Assembly: GCF_039523175.1 (NCBI RefSeq)
Contig: NZ_BAAAEU010000001.1
Coordinates: forward strand, 124,001 to 188,000
Direction: 5' to 3'
From: Dokdonella_A soli
GTDB lineage: Bacteria; Pseudomonadota; Gammaproteobacteria; Xanthomonadales; Rhodanobacteraceae
DNA: 64,000 nt
The position numbers and the translations under genes are program-made. Below, piece after piece: positions 25,812-34,399 of this stretch. The stretch's first letter is position 1. Each line of letters starts with the position of its first letter. The notes under the pieces are model-generated. The model worked only from the letters and a program-made list of their open reading frames with translations. It had not been told where the DNA came from and ran no database searches.

Positions 25812-26936
25812 CTAGGAGATGACGCGATCCCAGAAGCGCCTGACGCCGTCCAGCCACGAGCTGTTGCGCGGCGAATGCGCGGCGGCGTCCTCGCCGTTGA
25901 ACGTCGATTCGAACTGGCGCAACAGCTCGCGCTGCTCGGTGGTCAGTCGGACCGGCGTTTCGACCGCGACGCGGCAGAGCAGGTCACCAGTGCGACCGCT
26001 GCGCGCGGATTTCACGCCCTTGCCGCGCAAGCGGAACAGCTTGCCGGTCTGCGTTTCCGGCGGGATCGAGATCTCGGCCTCGCCGTCCAGGGTCGGCACC
26101 TTGAGTTCCGCGCCGAGCGCAGCCTGGCCGAAACGGATCGGGATCTCGCAGTGCAGGTCATCGCCCTCGCGCTGGAAGATCGCGTGTTCGCGCACACGAA
26201 CTTCGACATAGAGATCACCGGGCACCGTTCCACTCGGCCCGGCCTCGCCCTGGCCGGTCAAACGAATGCGGTCACCGTTGTCGACGCCGGCCGGAATCTT
26301 GATCGAGAGCGTGCGCTCCGAGTGCACGCGTCCCTCGCCGCGGCATTCGCGGCACGGATTGGTGACCACCTTGCCGGCGCCGGCGCAATGCGGGCATGCC
26401 TGCTGGATCGAGAAGATGCCGTTCTGCATGCGCACGCGGCCCTGGCCGCGGCAGGTCGTGCAGGTGGAAGTCTTGCCATCCTCGGAACCACTGCCGTCGC
26501 AATGCTCGCATTCGACCAGGGTCGGCACCTCGATCTGCTTGTCGGCTCCGAAAACGGCTTCCTCGAGATCGAGCTCGATCAGGTAGCGCAGGTCCGAGCC
26601 GCGCCGCACGCGGCCACCGCCGCCCATGCCGAAGATGTCCGAGAAGATGTCGCCGAAGATGTCGCCGACGTCGCCATTGAATCCGCCGCCGCCGCGTCCG
26701 CCCATGCCGTGTTCGAACGCGGCGTGGCCATGCTGGTCATACAGGGAGCGCTTGCGCTGGTCGGAGAGGATTTCGTAGGCCTCCTTGGCCTCCTTGAACT
26801 TCTCCTGTGCCGCCGGATCATCCGGACAGCGGTCCGGATGCAGCTTCATCGCAAGGCGACGGAACGACTTCTTGAGCTCCTCGTCGTTCGCGCCGCGCGC
26901 GACGCCAAGGGTTTCGTAATAGCAACGCTTGCTCAT
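25812..26936 (-). CDS. dnaJ: chaperone DnaJ
   Basis: A 374-residue type I Hsp40 cochaperone. Order: J-domain with HPD (KLHPDRCPD), a Gly-rich linker, four zinc-binding CxxCxGxG-type repeats (CEHCDGSG, CTTCRGQG, CPHCAGAG, CRECRGEG), and the C-terminal substrate domains. The ATG overlaps the stop of the TMEM175-like gene by 4 bp. Confidence 0.97.
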   Translation of the reverse strand: MSKRCYYETLGVARGANDEELKKSFRRLAMKLHPDRCPDDPAAQEKFKEAKEAYEILSDQRKRSLYDQHGHAAFEHGMGGRGGGGFNGDVGDIFGDIFSDIFGMGGGGRVRRGSDLRYLIELDLEEAVFGADKQIEVPTLVECEHCDGSGSEDGKTSTCTTCRGQGRVRMQNGIFSIQQACPHCAGAGKVVTNPCRECRGEGRVHSERTLSIKIPAGVDNGDRIRLTGQGEAGPSGTVPGDLYVEVRVREHAIFQREGDDLHCEIPIRFGQAALGAELKVPTLDGEAEISIPPETQTGKLFRLRGKGVKSARSGRTGDLLCRVAVETPVRLTTEQRELLRQFESTFNGEDAAAHSPRNSSWLDGVRRFWDRVIS

Positions 26937-27505
26937 GTGGCGACCTTCTCCATGCGCCGATCAGGGACGAACCAGACCAACGCGACCGTCACATACAGCA
27001 CGCAGGCGATCCAGGGATTGAGGAATGCCAGCGGAATCGCCAGCGCGTACAGCACGATCGAAAGCTTGCCTTTGGCGTCGCGACCCAACGCCGTCGCAAG
27101 CGCGCCATCCAGGCCATTGCAGGCGATCAGCTCGCGCGCGAGCAGAGGCCAGGCCAGCGCCGCCATCAGCAGCACGCCGCCGTACAGCGCGGTCGGCACC
27201 GCGGCGAAATGGTTCTCGCTCATCCATGCGGTGACGAACGGGAACAACGAGATCCAGAACAGCAGGTGCAGGTTCGCCCACATCGCACGCCCGTTGATCC
27301 GCTCGACGGTCTTGAACATGTGATGGTGGTTGTTCCAGTAGATGCCGACATAGACGAAACTCAGGATGTAACTCAGGAACACCGGCCACAGCTCGCACAA
27401 CGCCGCCAGCGTCGGCGCGTGCGGCACCTTCATCTCCAGCACCATGATCGTGATGATCACCGCGATCACGCCATCGCTGAACGCTTCGAGTCGTCCCTTG
27501 TCCAT
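26933..27505 (-). CDS. TMEM175-family (DUF1211) potassium channel-like protein
   Basis: 190 residues from the ATG at 27505. The N-terminal signature AFSDGVIAVIITIMVLEM is the FSDG motif of prokaryotic TMEM175 channels. About six hydrophobic helices follow (VFLSYILSFVYVGIYWNNHH; LLFWISLFPFVTAWM). Upstream in-frame ATG at 27529 is less likely. Its position is unusual: between dnaK and dnaJ, and translationally coupled to dnaJ. It should thus be expressed with the chaperones. Confidence 0.85.
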   Translation of the reverse strand: MDKGRLEAFSDGVIAVIITIMVLEMKVPHAPTLAALCELWPVFLSYILSFVYVGIYWNNHHHMFKTVERINGRAMWANLHLLFWISLFPFVTAWMSENHFAAVPTALYGGVLLMAALAWPLLARELIACNGLDGALATALGRDAKGKLSIVLYALAIPLAFLNPWIACVLYVTVALVWFVPDRRMEKVAT

Positions 27506-27533
27506 CGACCATCCCGCCAGGCACCGCATCGCG

Positions 27534-27567
27534 CGTGTCGAGCGGCGCCGGGCGCCGCTCGAACACG
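27534..27567 (-). terminator. long GC-rich hairpin after dnaK
   Basis: CGTGT-CGAGCGGCGCC paired with GGCGCCGCTCG-AACACG, downstream of the dnaK stop on the minus strand. A smaller CCGGC/GCCGG stem precedes it at 27577-27590. Neither has a T-run in this direction. The structure may give partial termination or protect the dnaK message and so lower TMEM175-dnaJ expression relative to dnaK. Confidence 0.4.
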
Positions 27568-27597
27568 CACCGTTTTTCCGGCTGCGCCGGAATAACC

Positions 27598-29517
27598 TTA
27601 CTTGTCCTTCACCTCGGTGAACTCCGCGTCGACGACATCGTCGTTCTTTGCCGAGCCACCGGCCTGCGCATGCGCACCGGCATCCGCGGCCTCACCGGCC
27701 GGCGGCGTCGCCGCGGCGGCCGCGAACAGCGATTGCGCGACCTGCTCCAGTGTGGTCGTGCGCGCCTCGATCTGCGCCTTGTCGTCGCCCTTCATCACCT
27801 TCTCGAGATCGGCCAGCGCTTCCTCGATGCGGCCGATGTCGCCCGCGACCTTGCCGCCGTGCTCCTTGATCGCGGCGCGCGTCGAGTGCACCAGCTGATC
27901 AGCCTTGTTGCGCGCACCGATCAGCTCGTGGAACTTCTTGTCCTCTTCCTTGTTCGCCTCGGCGTCGCGCACCATGCGCTGGATCTCGTCCTCGGACAGG
28001 CCCGAGCCGGCCTTGATCTCGATGCGCTGTTCCTTGCCGGTGTTCTTGTCCTTGGCGCCGACGTGCAGGATGCCGTTCGCGTCGATGTCGAACGTGACCT
28101 CGACCTGCGGCATGCCGCGCGGTGCCGGCTGGATGCCGGCCAGGTCGAACTTCGCCAGCGACTTGTTGTAGCGCGCCTGCTCGCGTTCACCCTGCAGCAC
28201 GTGCACGGTGACCGCGGACTGATTGTCTTCGGCCGTTGAGAACACCTGCGATGCCTTGGTCGGAATCGTCGTGTTCTTCTCGATCAGCTTGGTGAACACG
28301 CCGCCGAGCGTCTCGATGCCGAGCGACAGCGGGGTCACGTCGAGCAGCAGCACGTCCTTGACGGTGCCGCCGAGCACGCCACCCTGGATCGCCGCGCCGA
28401 CCGCGACCGCCTCGTCGGGGTTCACGTCCTTGCGCGGCTCCTTGCCGAAGAAATCCTTGACTGCTTCCTGCACCTTCGGCATGCGCGTCTGGCCGCCGAC
28501 CAAGATGACTTCCTGGACGTCGGAAACCTTCAGACCCGCATCGTTCAGCGCGGTACGGCACGGCCCGATCGTCTTCTCGACGAGATCGCCGACCAACGCC
28601 TCGAGCTTCGCGCGCGTGAGCTTGATGTTCAGATGCTTCGGACCCGACGAGTCCGCCGTGATGTACGGCAGGTTCACCTCGGTCTGGTGCGCGCTCGACA
28701 GCTCGATCTTGGCGCGCTCGGCGGCGTCCTTCAGACGCTGCAACGCGAGCGGATCGTTCTTGAGATCGACGCCCTGGTCCTTCTTGAATTCGTCGACGAG
28801 GTAGTCGATGACGCGCTTGTCAAAGTCCTCACCGCCGAGGAAGGTGTCACCGTTCGTGGCCAGCACCTCGAACTGCTTCTCGCCGTCGACTTCCGCGATC
28901 TCGATGATCGAGATGTCGAACGTGCCGCCGCCGAGGTCATAGACCGCGATCTTGCGATCGCCGCCCTTCTTGTCGAGTCCATAGGCCAGCGCGGCCGCGG
29001 TCGGCTCGTTGATGATCCGCTTCACTTCCAGGCCCGCGATGCGCCCGGCGTCCTTGGTCGCCTGGCGCTGCGAGTCGTTGAAGTAGGCCGGCACCGTGAT
29101 GACCGCTTCGGTCACCGGCTCGCCGAGGAAGTCCTCGGCGGTCTTCTTCATCTTCATCAGCACCTTGGCCGAGATCTCCTGCGGCGGCATCTTCCTGCCG
29201 TCCGCGGTCTCGGTCCACGCATCGCCGTTGTCGTGCGCGATGATCTTGTACGGCACCATGTTGATGTCTTTCTGCACTTCCGCGTCGGTGAACTTGCGGC
29301 CGATCAGGCGCTTCACCGCGTAGAACGTGTTCTTCGGATTCGTGACCGCCTGACGCTTCGCGGTCGCGCCGACCACGACTTCGTTGTCCTTGAACGCGAC
29401 CACCGACGGCGTCGTGCGATCGCCCTCGGAGTTCTCGATCACGCGCGTCGTACTGCCTTCCATGACCGCCACGCACGAGTTGGTCGTGCCGAGGTCGATA
29501 CCGATGATCTTGCCCAT
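27598..29517 (-). CDS. dnaK: chaperone DnaK (Hsp70)
   Basis: A 639-residue Hsp70. It has the N-terminal ATPase domain (GIDLGTTNSCVAVMEG; AVYDLGGGTFDISIIEI), the substrate-binding domain (LLLDVTPLSLGIETLGG) and a C-terminal lid ending in the acidic DAEFTEVKDK. Length is standard for proteobacteria. It has its own sigma-32 promoter just upstream. Confidence 0.98.
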   Translation of the reverse strand: MGKIIGIDLGTTNSCVAVMEGSTTRVIENSEGDRTTPSVVAFKDNEVVVGATAKRQAVTNPKNTFYAVKRLIGRKFTDAEVQKDINMVPYKIIAHDNGDAWTETADGRKMPPQEISAKVLMKMKKTAEDFLGEPVTEAVITVPAYFNDSQRQATKDAGRIAGLEVKRIINEPTAAALAYGLDKKGGDRKIAVYDLGGGTFDISIIEIAEVDGEKQFEVLATNGDTFLGGEDFDKRVIDYLVDEFKKDQGVDLKNDPLALQRLKDAAERAKIELSSAHQTEVNLPYITADSSGPKHLNIKLTRAKLEALVGDLVEKTIGPCRTALNDAGLKVSDVQEVILVGGQTRMPKVQEAVKDFFGKEPRKDVNPDEAVAVGAAIQGGVLGGTVKDVLLLDVTPLSLGIETLGGVFTKLIEKNTTIPTKASQVFSTAEDNQSAVTVHVLQGEREQARYNKSLAKFDLAGIQPAPRGMPQVEVTFDIDANGILHVGAKDKNTGKEQRIEIKAGSGLSEDEIQRMVRDAEANKEEDKKFHELIGARNKADQLVHSTRAAIKEHGGKVAGDIGRIEEALADLEKVMKGDDKAQIEARTTTLEQVAQSLFAAAAATPPAGEAADAGAHAQAGGSAKNDDVVDAEFTEVKDK

Positions 29518-29575
29518 TTCTGTACTCTCCCGCTCTGAATTCTCATGCGGCCCCGCAGGCCGCGACTGTCGCCAA

Positions 29576-29603
29576 ATCTGGGGTTATGCGCTTGTGTTTC
29601 AAG
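29576..29603 (-). promoter_or_regulatory. sigma-32 heat-shock promoter of dnaK
   Basis: On the minus strand CTTGAAA (29603-29597), a 13-bp spacer and CCCCAGAT (29583-29576). This is a near-perfect match to the sigma-32 consensus (CTTGAAA / CCCCATNT) and lies about 60 bp before the dnaK ATG, in the grpE-dnaK gap. Confidence 0.85.
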
Positions 29604-29618
29604 CGCTTTCGTGCGGCG

Positions 29619-30140
29619 CTACTTCGTGACCGCGACCAGCGCCGGTCGCAGCAGCCGGTCGTTCAGCACATATCCCTTCTGCATGACCGCAGCGACACGT
29701 CCGGACGGATGCTCGGCGCTCTCGACCATGCTCATCGCCTGGTGATGCTCAGGATTGAATGGCTCGCCGACCGCGCCGGCGGTCTTCAACCCGTTCGCGT
29801 CGGTGACGCGGATCAGCTCACGCAGGGTCAGTTCGACGCCGCTGCGCAGCGCCGCGGGGTCGCCGACCTCCGCAGCCAGCCCGCGTTCCAGATTGTCGAG
29901 CACCGGCAGCAGATCGGCCAGCAGTTTCTCGTTGGCGAAGCGGCGGGCCTGCTCGAGGTCACGCTGCAGACGTTTGCGCTGGTTGTCGAGTTCGGCGCGC
30001 TCGCGCAGCACCGTCTCGCGCATCTCGGCGAGCTTGGTCTCGTACTCGCCGAGCTGGCGCGACAAGCTCTCGAGATCGCTGTTGACGGTCTCGTCGAGTG
30101 TTTCGGGCGGCCGCGTCGCCATCGGATCCGTATTCTCCAT
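29619..30140 (-). CDS. grpE: nucleotide exchange factor GrpE
   Basis: 173 residues. A long N-terminal coiled-coil (RETVLRERAELDNQRKRLQR) is followed by FANEKLLADLLPVLDNLERG and a compact beta domain with GLKTAGAVGEPFNPEHHQAM, VMQKGYVLNDRLLRPALVAV. It releases ADP from DnaK. A CTTGAAA element on the minus strand at 30203-30197 could be a -35, but its -10 is poor. Confidence 0.96.
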   Translation of the reverse strand: MENTDPMATRPPETLDETVNSDLESLSRQLGEYETKLAEMRETVLRERAELDNQRKRLQRDLEQARRFANEKLLADLLPVLDNLERGLAAEVGDPAALRSGVELTLRELIRVTDANGLKTAGAVGEPFNPEHHQAMSMVESAEHPSGRVAAVMQKGYVLNDRLLRPALVAVTK

Positions 30141-30260
30141 TGCTCCTCCAAATCAAAACCCTGCCCTCCACCGGGTGGCGGATGGCTGTCATCGTATTTT
30201 CAAGGTACGGCTGGCGACCGGCCACATGGCACGCTCGCGACGAACCCCCGCTGCCGCCCG

Positions 30261-31316
30261 TTATAAGGTCGGCTGCGACCGCTTCAAGGCGCCGGAAATG
30301 ATCGCCGCCGTCGCCTGCACCACCGGAATCACGCGTTCGTAGGCCATCCGGGTCGGCCCGATCACGCCGAGTACGCCGAGTACGCGCCCGCCGACCCCGT
30401 ATGGCGCCGTGACCAGGCTCCAGGTGTCCAGCGCCGCGAATCCGGATTCCTCGCCGATGAACAGGCGTACCCCCTCGGCATGCGAGCAGCGCTCGAGCAG
30501 TTGCAGCAGATCGCGTTTGCGCTGGAACGCCTCGAACAGTTCGCGCAGGCGGTCCACGTCGGAGACGTCCTGCCTGCCCATCAGGTTGGTCTGACCGGCG
30601 ACCAGCATGTCACTTCCCGCGCTGCCCTGGAATGCGGCTTGCGCCACCTCGACCGCGGCCGCAAGCAGGTGGTTCAAGCGCGCCCCCTCTTCCTGCATCT
30701 CGCGCAGCAGCCGCGCGCGGATGTCGTCGAGACGCATGCCGGTGAAATGCGCGTTCAGATAGTTCGCGACCTGCTCCAATTCGCTGGGGCCGTAGGCACG
30801 CTGGGTGGTGATCACGCGGTTCTGCACCTGGCCGTCGGTGAACACCAGGATCACCAGTACGCGGTTGCTATCAAGCGGCACGAAATCGATATGCCGGAAC
30901 GGAAACTCGTCGCGCTTGGGCACGCTGACCACGCCGACGAAGTGGGTCATCTCGGACAGCAGCGAAGTCGCGCTGCCCAGCAGGTCCGGGGTCGACGCGT
31001 CGGTCGGCAGTTCGCGGCGCAGCTGGTCGACCTCGGGCTCGCCGAGCGGACGCATCTCGAGCAGGCTGTCGACGAACACACGATAACCCTGCGAGGTCGG
31101 CACGCGACCGGCCGAGGTGTGCGGCGCGGCGACCAGCCCGAACTCCTCGAGATCGGACATGATGTTGCGGATCGTCGCCGGGCTCACGTCCAGCCCCGAC
31201 GCCTTCGCCAGCGTGCGCGAGCCGATCGGCTGGCCTTCGGCGATGTAGCGCGCGATCAGCGTGCGCAGCAGTTGCCGGGCACGGGCATCGAGGGCGTGGT
31301 GGGATGAGACGTTCAT
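30261..31316 (-). CDS. hrcA: heat-inducible transcription repressor HrcA
   Basis: A 351-residue repressor: an N-terminal winged helix (RQLLRTLIARYIAEGQPIGS; SPATIRNIMSDLEEFGLV) and a GAF-like dimer domain. HrcA normally binds CIRCE (TTAGCACTC-N9-GAGTGCTAA). No CIRCE was found in the gaps of this cluster, so its target is probably elsewhere, for example groESL. Confidence 0.95.
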   Translation of the reverse strand: MNVSSHHALDARARQLLRTLIARYIAEGQPIGSRTLAKASGLDVSPATIRNIMSDLEEFGLVAAPHTSAGRVPTSQGYRVFVDSLLEMRPLGEPEVDQLRRELPTDASTPDLLGSATSLLSEMTHFVGVVSVPKRDEFPFRHIDFVPLDSNRVLVILVFTDGQVQNRVITTQRAYGPSELEQVANYLNAHFTGMRLDDIRARLLREMQEEGARLNHLLAAAVEVAQAAFQGSAGSDMLVAGQTNLMGRQDVSDVDRLRELFEAFQRKRDLLQLLERCSHAEGVRLFIGEESGFAALDTWSLVTAPYGVGGRVLGVLGVIGPTRMAYERVIPVVQATAAIISGALKRSQPTL

Positions 31317-31381
31317 CGGGTTCCGGGTGGGCGCACGGGCGACGCCCTTCGATGCACGCTAACAAGCGGCACCACCTCGAT

Positions 31382-31410
31382 CAATAGGGCCGGAACGGCC
31401 CGGATTCAAC
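31382..31410 (-). promoter_or_regulatory. probable sigma-32 promoter of hrcA
   Basis: On the minus strand GTTGAAT (31410-31404), 14-bp spacer, CCCTATTG (31389-31382), about 65 bp before the hrcA ATG. Weaker than the dnaK promoter but in the right place at the head of the cluster. Confidence 0.5.
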
Positions 31411-31479
31411 AGACCGTCTTGGCCGTTACCCGGCCGCATGCTAGCGTTCCGCGGCTTATTCGGGAGTTCCGCGCGGACG

Positions 31480-33162
31480 ATGCTGGAAAGTCTCTACGTC
31501 AAGGATTTCGCGATTGTCGGCGAGGCCGAGATCGCGTTCGGACCGGGCATGACCGTGGTCACCGGCGAAACCGGCGCCGGCAAGTCGCTGCTGGTCGACG
31601 CCCTGTTGCTGCTGTCCGGTGGCCGCGCCGAGGCGACGATGGTGCGCCACGGCTGCGAGCGCGCCGAGCTGGCCGCCGCGTTCGACCTCGCCGCGCACCC
31701 GGACTTGCGCGACTGGCTGATCGCCGAGGACCTCGACGAGGACGGCGCCTGCCAGCTGCGTCGCGTGATCCGCAGCGAAGGCAGCTCGCGCGCGTGGATC
31801 AACGGTCGTCCGGTCACGCTGACCCAGCTGAAGACGCTGGCCGGAGGGCTGATCGAGATCCACGGTCAGCACGAGCATCAGGCCCTGCTCGACCGGACCC
31901 AGCAGCTCGCGCTGCTCGACGCGTTCGGCGAGCACGGCACCGAGGTCGCCGAGGTCACGCGCATCGCCAAGGCCTGGCGCGAAACCACCGCGCGCATCAC
32001 GGAACTTTCGCGGGGAACCGACCATGCCGAGCGCATCGAATGGCTGAACCACCAGGTCGACGAGCTCGACCGGCATGCGCTGGCACCTGACGATCTGCTT
32101 GCGCTGGAGGAACAGCATCGCCGCCTCGCGAACTCGGGCCAACTGCTGCAAGGCGGCGCCGTCCTGGCCGAGCGCCTCGACGGCGACAGCGAATTCGCGT
32201 TGCTGCGCCTGGTCGCGCGCGCGCAGTCCGAAATCGCGCATCTGGCCGTGCTGGACGAGCGCCTCGAACCGATCGGCGAACTCGTCGATGCCGCGCAGAT
32301 TCAGCTCGCGGAGGCCAGCGATGCGCTGGCGCGCTACCAGTCCGCGCTCGACCTCGACCCGGAGCGCCTCGCCGAGACCGAATCCCAACTCGGCAAGCTG
32401 CATGAACTCGCGCGCAAGCACCGCGTGCGCATGCCCGAACTCAAGGCGCACGCGGACAGCCTGCGCGAGGAACTGGAAAGCCTGCGCGGTGCCGGCGCGA
32501 GCATCGCGACGTTGCGCGAGGAGCAGCAGCGCCTCGCCAGTACGTATGCGGCCGCGTCGAAGAAACTCGGCAAGAAGCGCGGCACGACCGCGCAGACACT
32601 CGGCGCAGCGGTCAGCGCCCTGATGGCCGAACTCGGCATGCACGGCGGCCGCTTCGAGGTGCAACTGGAAGCGCAGTCCGGCGACGAGCCCGATCCGCAG
32701 GGCACCGAGCGCTGCGAATTCCTGGTCAGCGCAAATCCGGGCCAACCGCCGCGCGCGCTGCGCAAGGTCGCCTCGGGCGGCGAACTGTCACGCATCAGCC
32801 TCGCGATCGAAGTCGCGGCGCTCGGCAGCGACACGATCGGCACGATGGTGTTCGATGAAGTCGATTCCGGCATCGGCGGCGCGGTCGCCGAGGTTGTCGG
32901 TCAGAAACTGCGCGCGCTCGGCGAACGCTGCCAGGTGCTCTGCGTGACGCATCTGCCGCAGGTCGCCGCACAGGGGCATCGGCATCTGCGTGTCAGCAAA
33001 TCCAGCGACGGCGCCTCGACCGAGACGCGTATCGAATCGCTGGATGGCACCACGCGTCGCGAGGAAGTCGCACGCATGCTTGGCGGCATCGAGATCACAC
33101 GCGAGACGCTGGCGCATGCGAAGCAGATGCTGGGAAGCGCAATGCGATCCGGCGAGGAATGA
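31480..33162 (+). CDS. recN: DNA repair protein RecN
   Basis: A 560-residue SMC-like ATPase of double-strand break repair. Walker A is TGETGAGKSLLVDAL near residue 30, the ABC-type signature is SGGELSRISLAIE, and Walker B is MVFDEVDSGIGG. A long coiled-coil separates them. The ATG at 31480 (LESLYVKDFAIVGEAEI) is the family start; an upstream in-frame ATG at 31438 is unlikely. No LexA box was recognised in the short divergent gap to hrcA. Confidence 0.95.
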   Translation: MLESLYVKDFAIVGEAEIAFGPGMTVVTGETGAGKSLLVDALLLLSGGRAEATMVRHGCERAELAAAFDLAAHPDLRDWLIAEDLDEDGACQLRRVIRSEGSSRAWINGRPVTLTQLKTLAGGLIEIHGQHEHQALLDRTQQLALLDAFGEHGTEVAEVTRIAKAWRETTARITELSRGTDHAERIEWLNHQVDELDRHALAPDDLLALEEQHRRLANSGQLLQGGAVLAERLDGDSEFALLRLVARAQSEIAHLAVLDERLEPIGELVDAAQIQLAEASDALARYQSALDLDPERLAETESQLGKLHELARKHRVRMPELKAHADSLREELESLRGAGASIATLREEQQRLASTYAAASKKLGKKRGTTAQTLGAAVSALMAELGMHGGRFEVQLEAQSGDEPDPQGTERCEFLVSANPGQPPRALRKVASGGELSRISLAIEVAALGSDTIGTMVFDEVDSGIGGAVAEVVGQKLRALGERCQVLCVTHLPQVAAQGHRHLRVSKSSDGASTETRIESLDGTTRREEVARMLGGIEITRETLAHAKQMLGSAMRSGEE

Positions 33163-33167
33163 AAGAG

Positions 33168-33238
33168 CATCGCGGCTGAAGCCGCTCCTACGAAGAGCCA
33201 GCTGTTGCTCCTGTAGGAGCGGCTTCAGCCGCGATGCC
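33168..33238. repeat. REP pair (family A) upstream of the RAYT gene
   Basis: GCATCGCGGCTGAAGCCGCT ... CCTAC then GTAGGAGCGGCTTCAGCCGC ... GATGC. The two arms are in the opposite order to those at 25703 and 36101. It directly follows recN and precedes the transposase gene. Confidence 0.9.
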
Positions 33239-33312
33239 TTACCGCCGATTTCCTACGCGAGATTCCGCCTGCGTCGCTGCCGCGACCGGCGCGCAAACGC
33301 GATGCTGTCAAC

Positions 33313-33921
33313 ATGCAACGACCCAACTACCCGCCATGCGGTAGAGCGCGGCTGCGCAAGGGCCGTACGAGCGAACCAGGCCGCATCTATCTCGTCACGT
33401 TCACCACCGTGTCGAGACGACGGGTGTTCACGCAATGGGAACCTGCGGTGGCCGCAATCCGAGCATTGTGCGACCCGTCGCTCTGGCGGAATTCCCGGCT
33501 GCTCTGCTGGGTATTGATGCCAGACCATTGGCACGGATTGATCGAACTGGGAGCCACCGATTCACTTTCCGATCTGGTCCGTCGCGTAAAGGGGACGACC
33601 GCGCTCGCGGCAAATCGGGCGGTCACAGGATGCACGGGGCCGATTTGGGTCAGCGGTTTCCACGACCATGCGATCCGGGCGGATGAGGACGTAATCACCC
33701 TGGCGCGCTATGTCGTGCTTAACCCCGTCCGCGCGGGTCTCGTGACGCACAGCGGGCTGTATCCATTCTGGGACGCGATATGGATCGACGTTCGCGAAGA
33801 GCATCGCGGCAGAAGCCGCTCCTACAGGAGCAAGGCATTTTCGCGATCGCAGGCTCTTCGTAGGAGCGGCTTCAGCCGCGATGCCGTTGGGCTTTACCGC
33901 TTCTTCACCGGCCTCACATAA
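33313..33921 (+). CDS. REP-associated tyrosine transposase (RAYT)
   Basis: A 202-residue Y1/HUH-type transposase (IS200/IS605-related). The HUH metal motif is PDHWHGL at about residues 69-75, and the candidate catalytic tyrosine lies in LARYVVLNPVRAGLV at about 130-144. Such single-copy RAYTs are thought to mobilise the REP elements of the genome. REP pairs flank it on both sides. Its last 40 residues (HRGRSRSYRS ... RRSGFSRDAVG) are simply the downstream REP pair read in frame, and the ORF runs 28 bp into the convergent fur gene. The conserved domain ends before that. Confidence 0.9.
   Translation: MQRPNYPPCGRARLRKGRTSEPGRIYLVTFTTVSRRRVFTQWEPAVAAIRALCDPSLWRNSRLLCWVLMPDHWHGLIELGATDSLSDLVRRVKGTTALAANRAVTGCTGPIWVSGFHDHAIRADEDVITLARYVVLNPVRAGLVTHSGLYPFWDAIWIDVREEHRGRSRSYRSKAFSRSQALRRSGFSRDAVGLYRFFTGLT
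33801..33884. repeat. REP pair (family A) at the 3' end of the RAYT gene
   Basis: GCATCGCGGCAGAAGCCGCT ... CCTAC and GTAGGAGCGGCTTCAGCCGC ... GATGC, in the same arm order as the upstream pair. It lies between the RAYT core and fur. Confidence 0.9.
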
Positions 33922-34307
33922 AGCACCAGGCTGTGATCCTCGATCACATACCCGTGCTTCGCCGCAATCTCGTGCTGCAGGCGCTCGATCTCCTCGCTGG
34001 AGAATTCGATGACCTTGCCGGATTCGACGTCGACCATGTGGTCGTGGTGCTTGCCGCGGTCCAGCTCGTAGACGGCCTGGCCGCCCTCGAAGTGGTGCTT
34101 GAGCACCATGCCGGCCGCCTCGAACTGGGTCAGCACGCGATAGACGGTCGCGAGGCCGATATCGTCGTGCTTGTCGAGCAGTTCGCGGTAGATGTCCTCG
34201 GCGGTGAAGTGCTTGCCGTCGTGGCTGTCGAGGATTTCCAGGATGCGCATGCGCGGATGGGTGACCTTGAGGCCAGCCTTGCGCAGTTCGGTCGATTCCA
34301 TGTTCAT
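33894..34307 (-). CDS. fur: ferric uptake regulator Fur
   Basis: A 137-residue metal-dependent repressor. DNA-binding domain: LRKAGLKVTHPRMRILEIL and DIGLATVYRVLTQFEAAGMV. Metal-binding segment: GKHHDHMVDVESGKVIEF. The CxxC that binds structural zinc in E. coli Fur (HHDHLICLDCG region) is absent here, and no other CxxC is present. This is seen in other xanthomonad-type Fur proteins. Divergent from bamE, as is usual. Confidence 0.95.
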   Translation of the reverse strand: MNMESTELRKAGLKVTHPRMRILEILDSHDGKHFTAEDIYRELLDKHDDIGLATVYRVLTQFEAAGMVLKHHFEGGQAVYELDRGKHHDHMVDVESGKVIEFSSEEIERLQHEIAAKHGYVIEDHSLVLYVRPVKKR

Positions 34308-34399
34308 CCTCCGGCGCCCTCCCTTCCCTGCGAATAACCTTGCGGTTCAGTGGGCTAGTGTATCATCGCGGACTTTCCGAACCTCTGGATCCCTCGCGC

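Noticed and set aside
31317..31479. Search for a CIRCE element between hrcA and recN
   Set aside because: No TTAGCACTC-N9-GAGTGCTAA or close relative found; sigma-32-like boxes were found instead.
33168..33238. Spaced repeats considered as a CRISPR array
   Set aside because: They are inverted REP arms, not directly repeated units with unique spacers.
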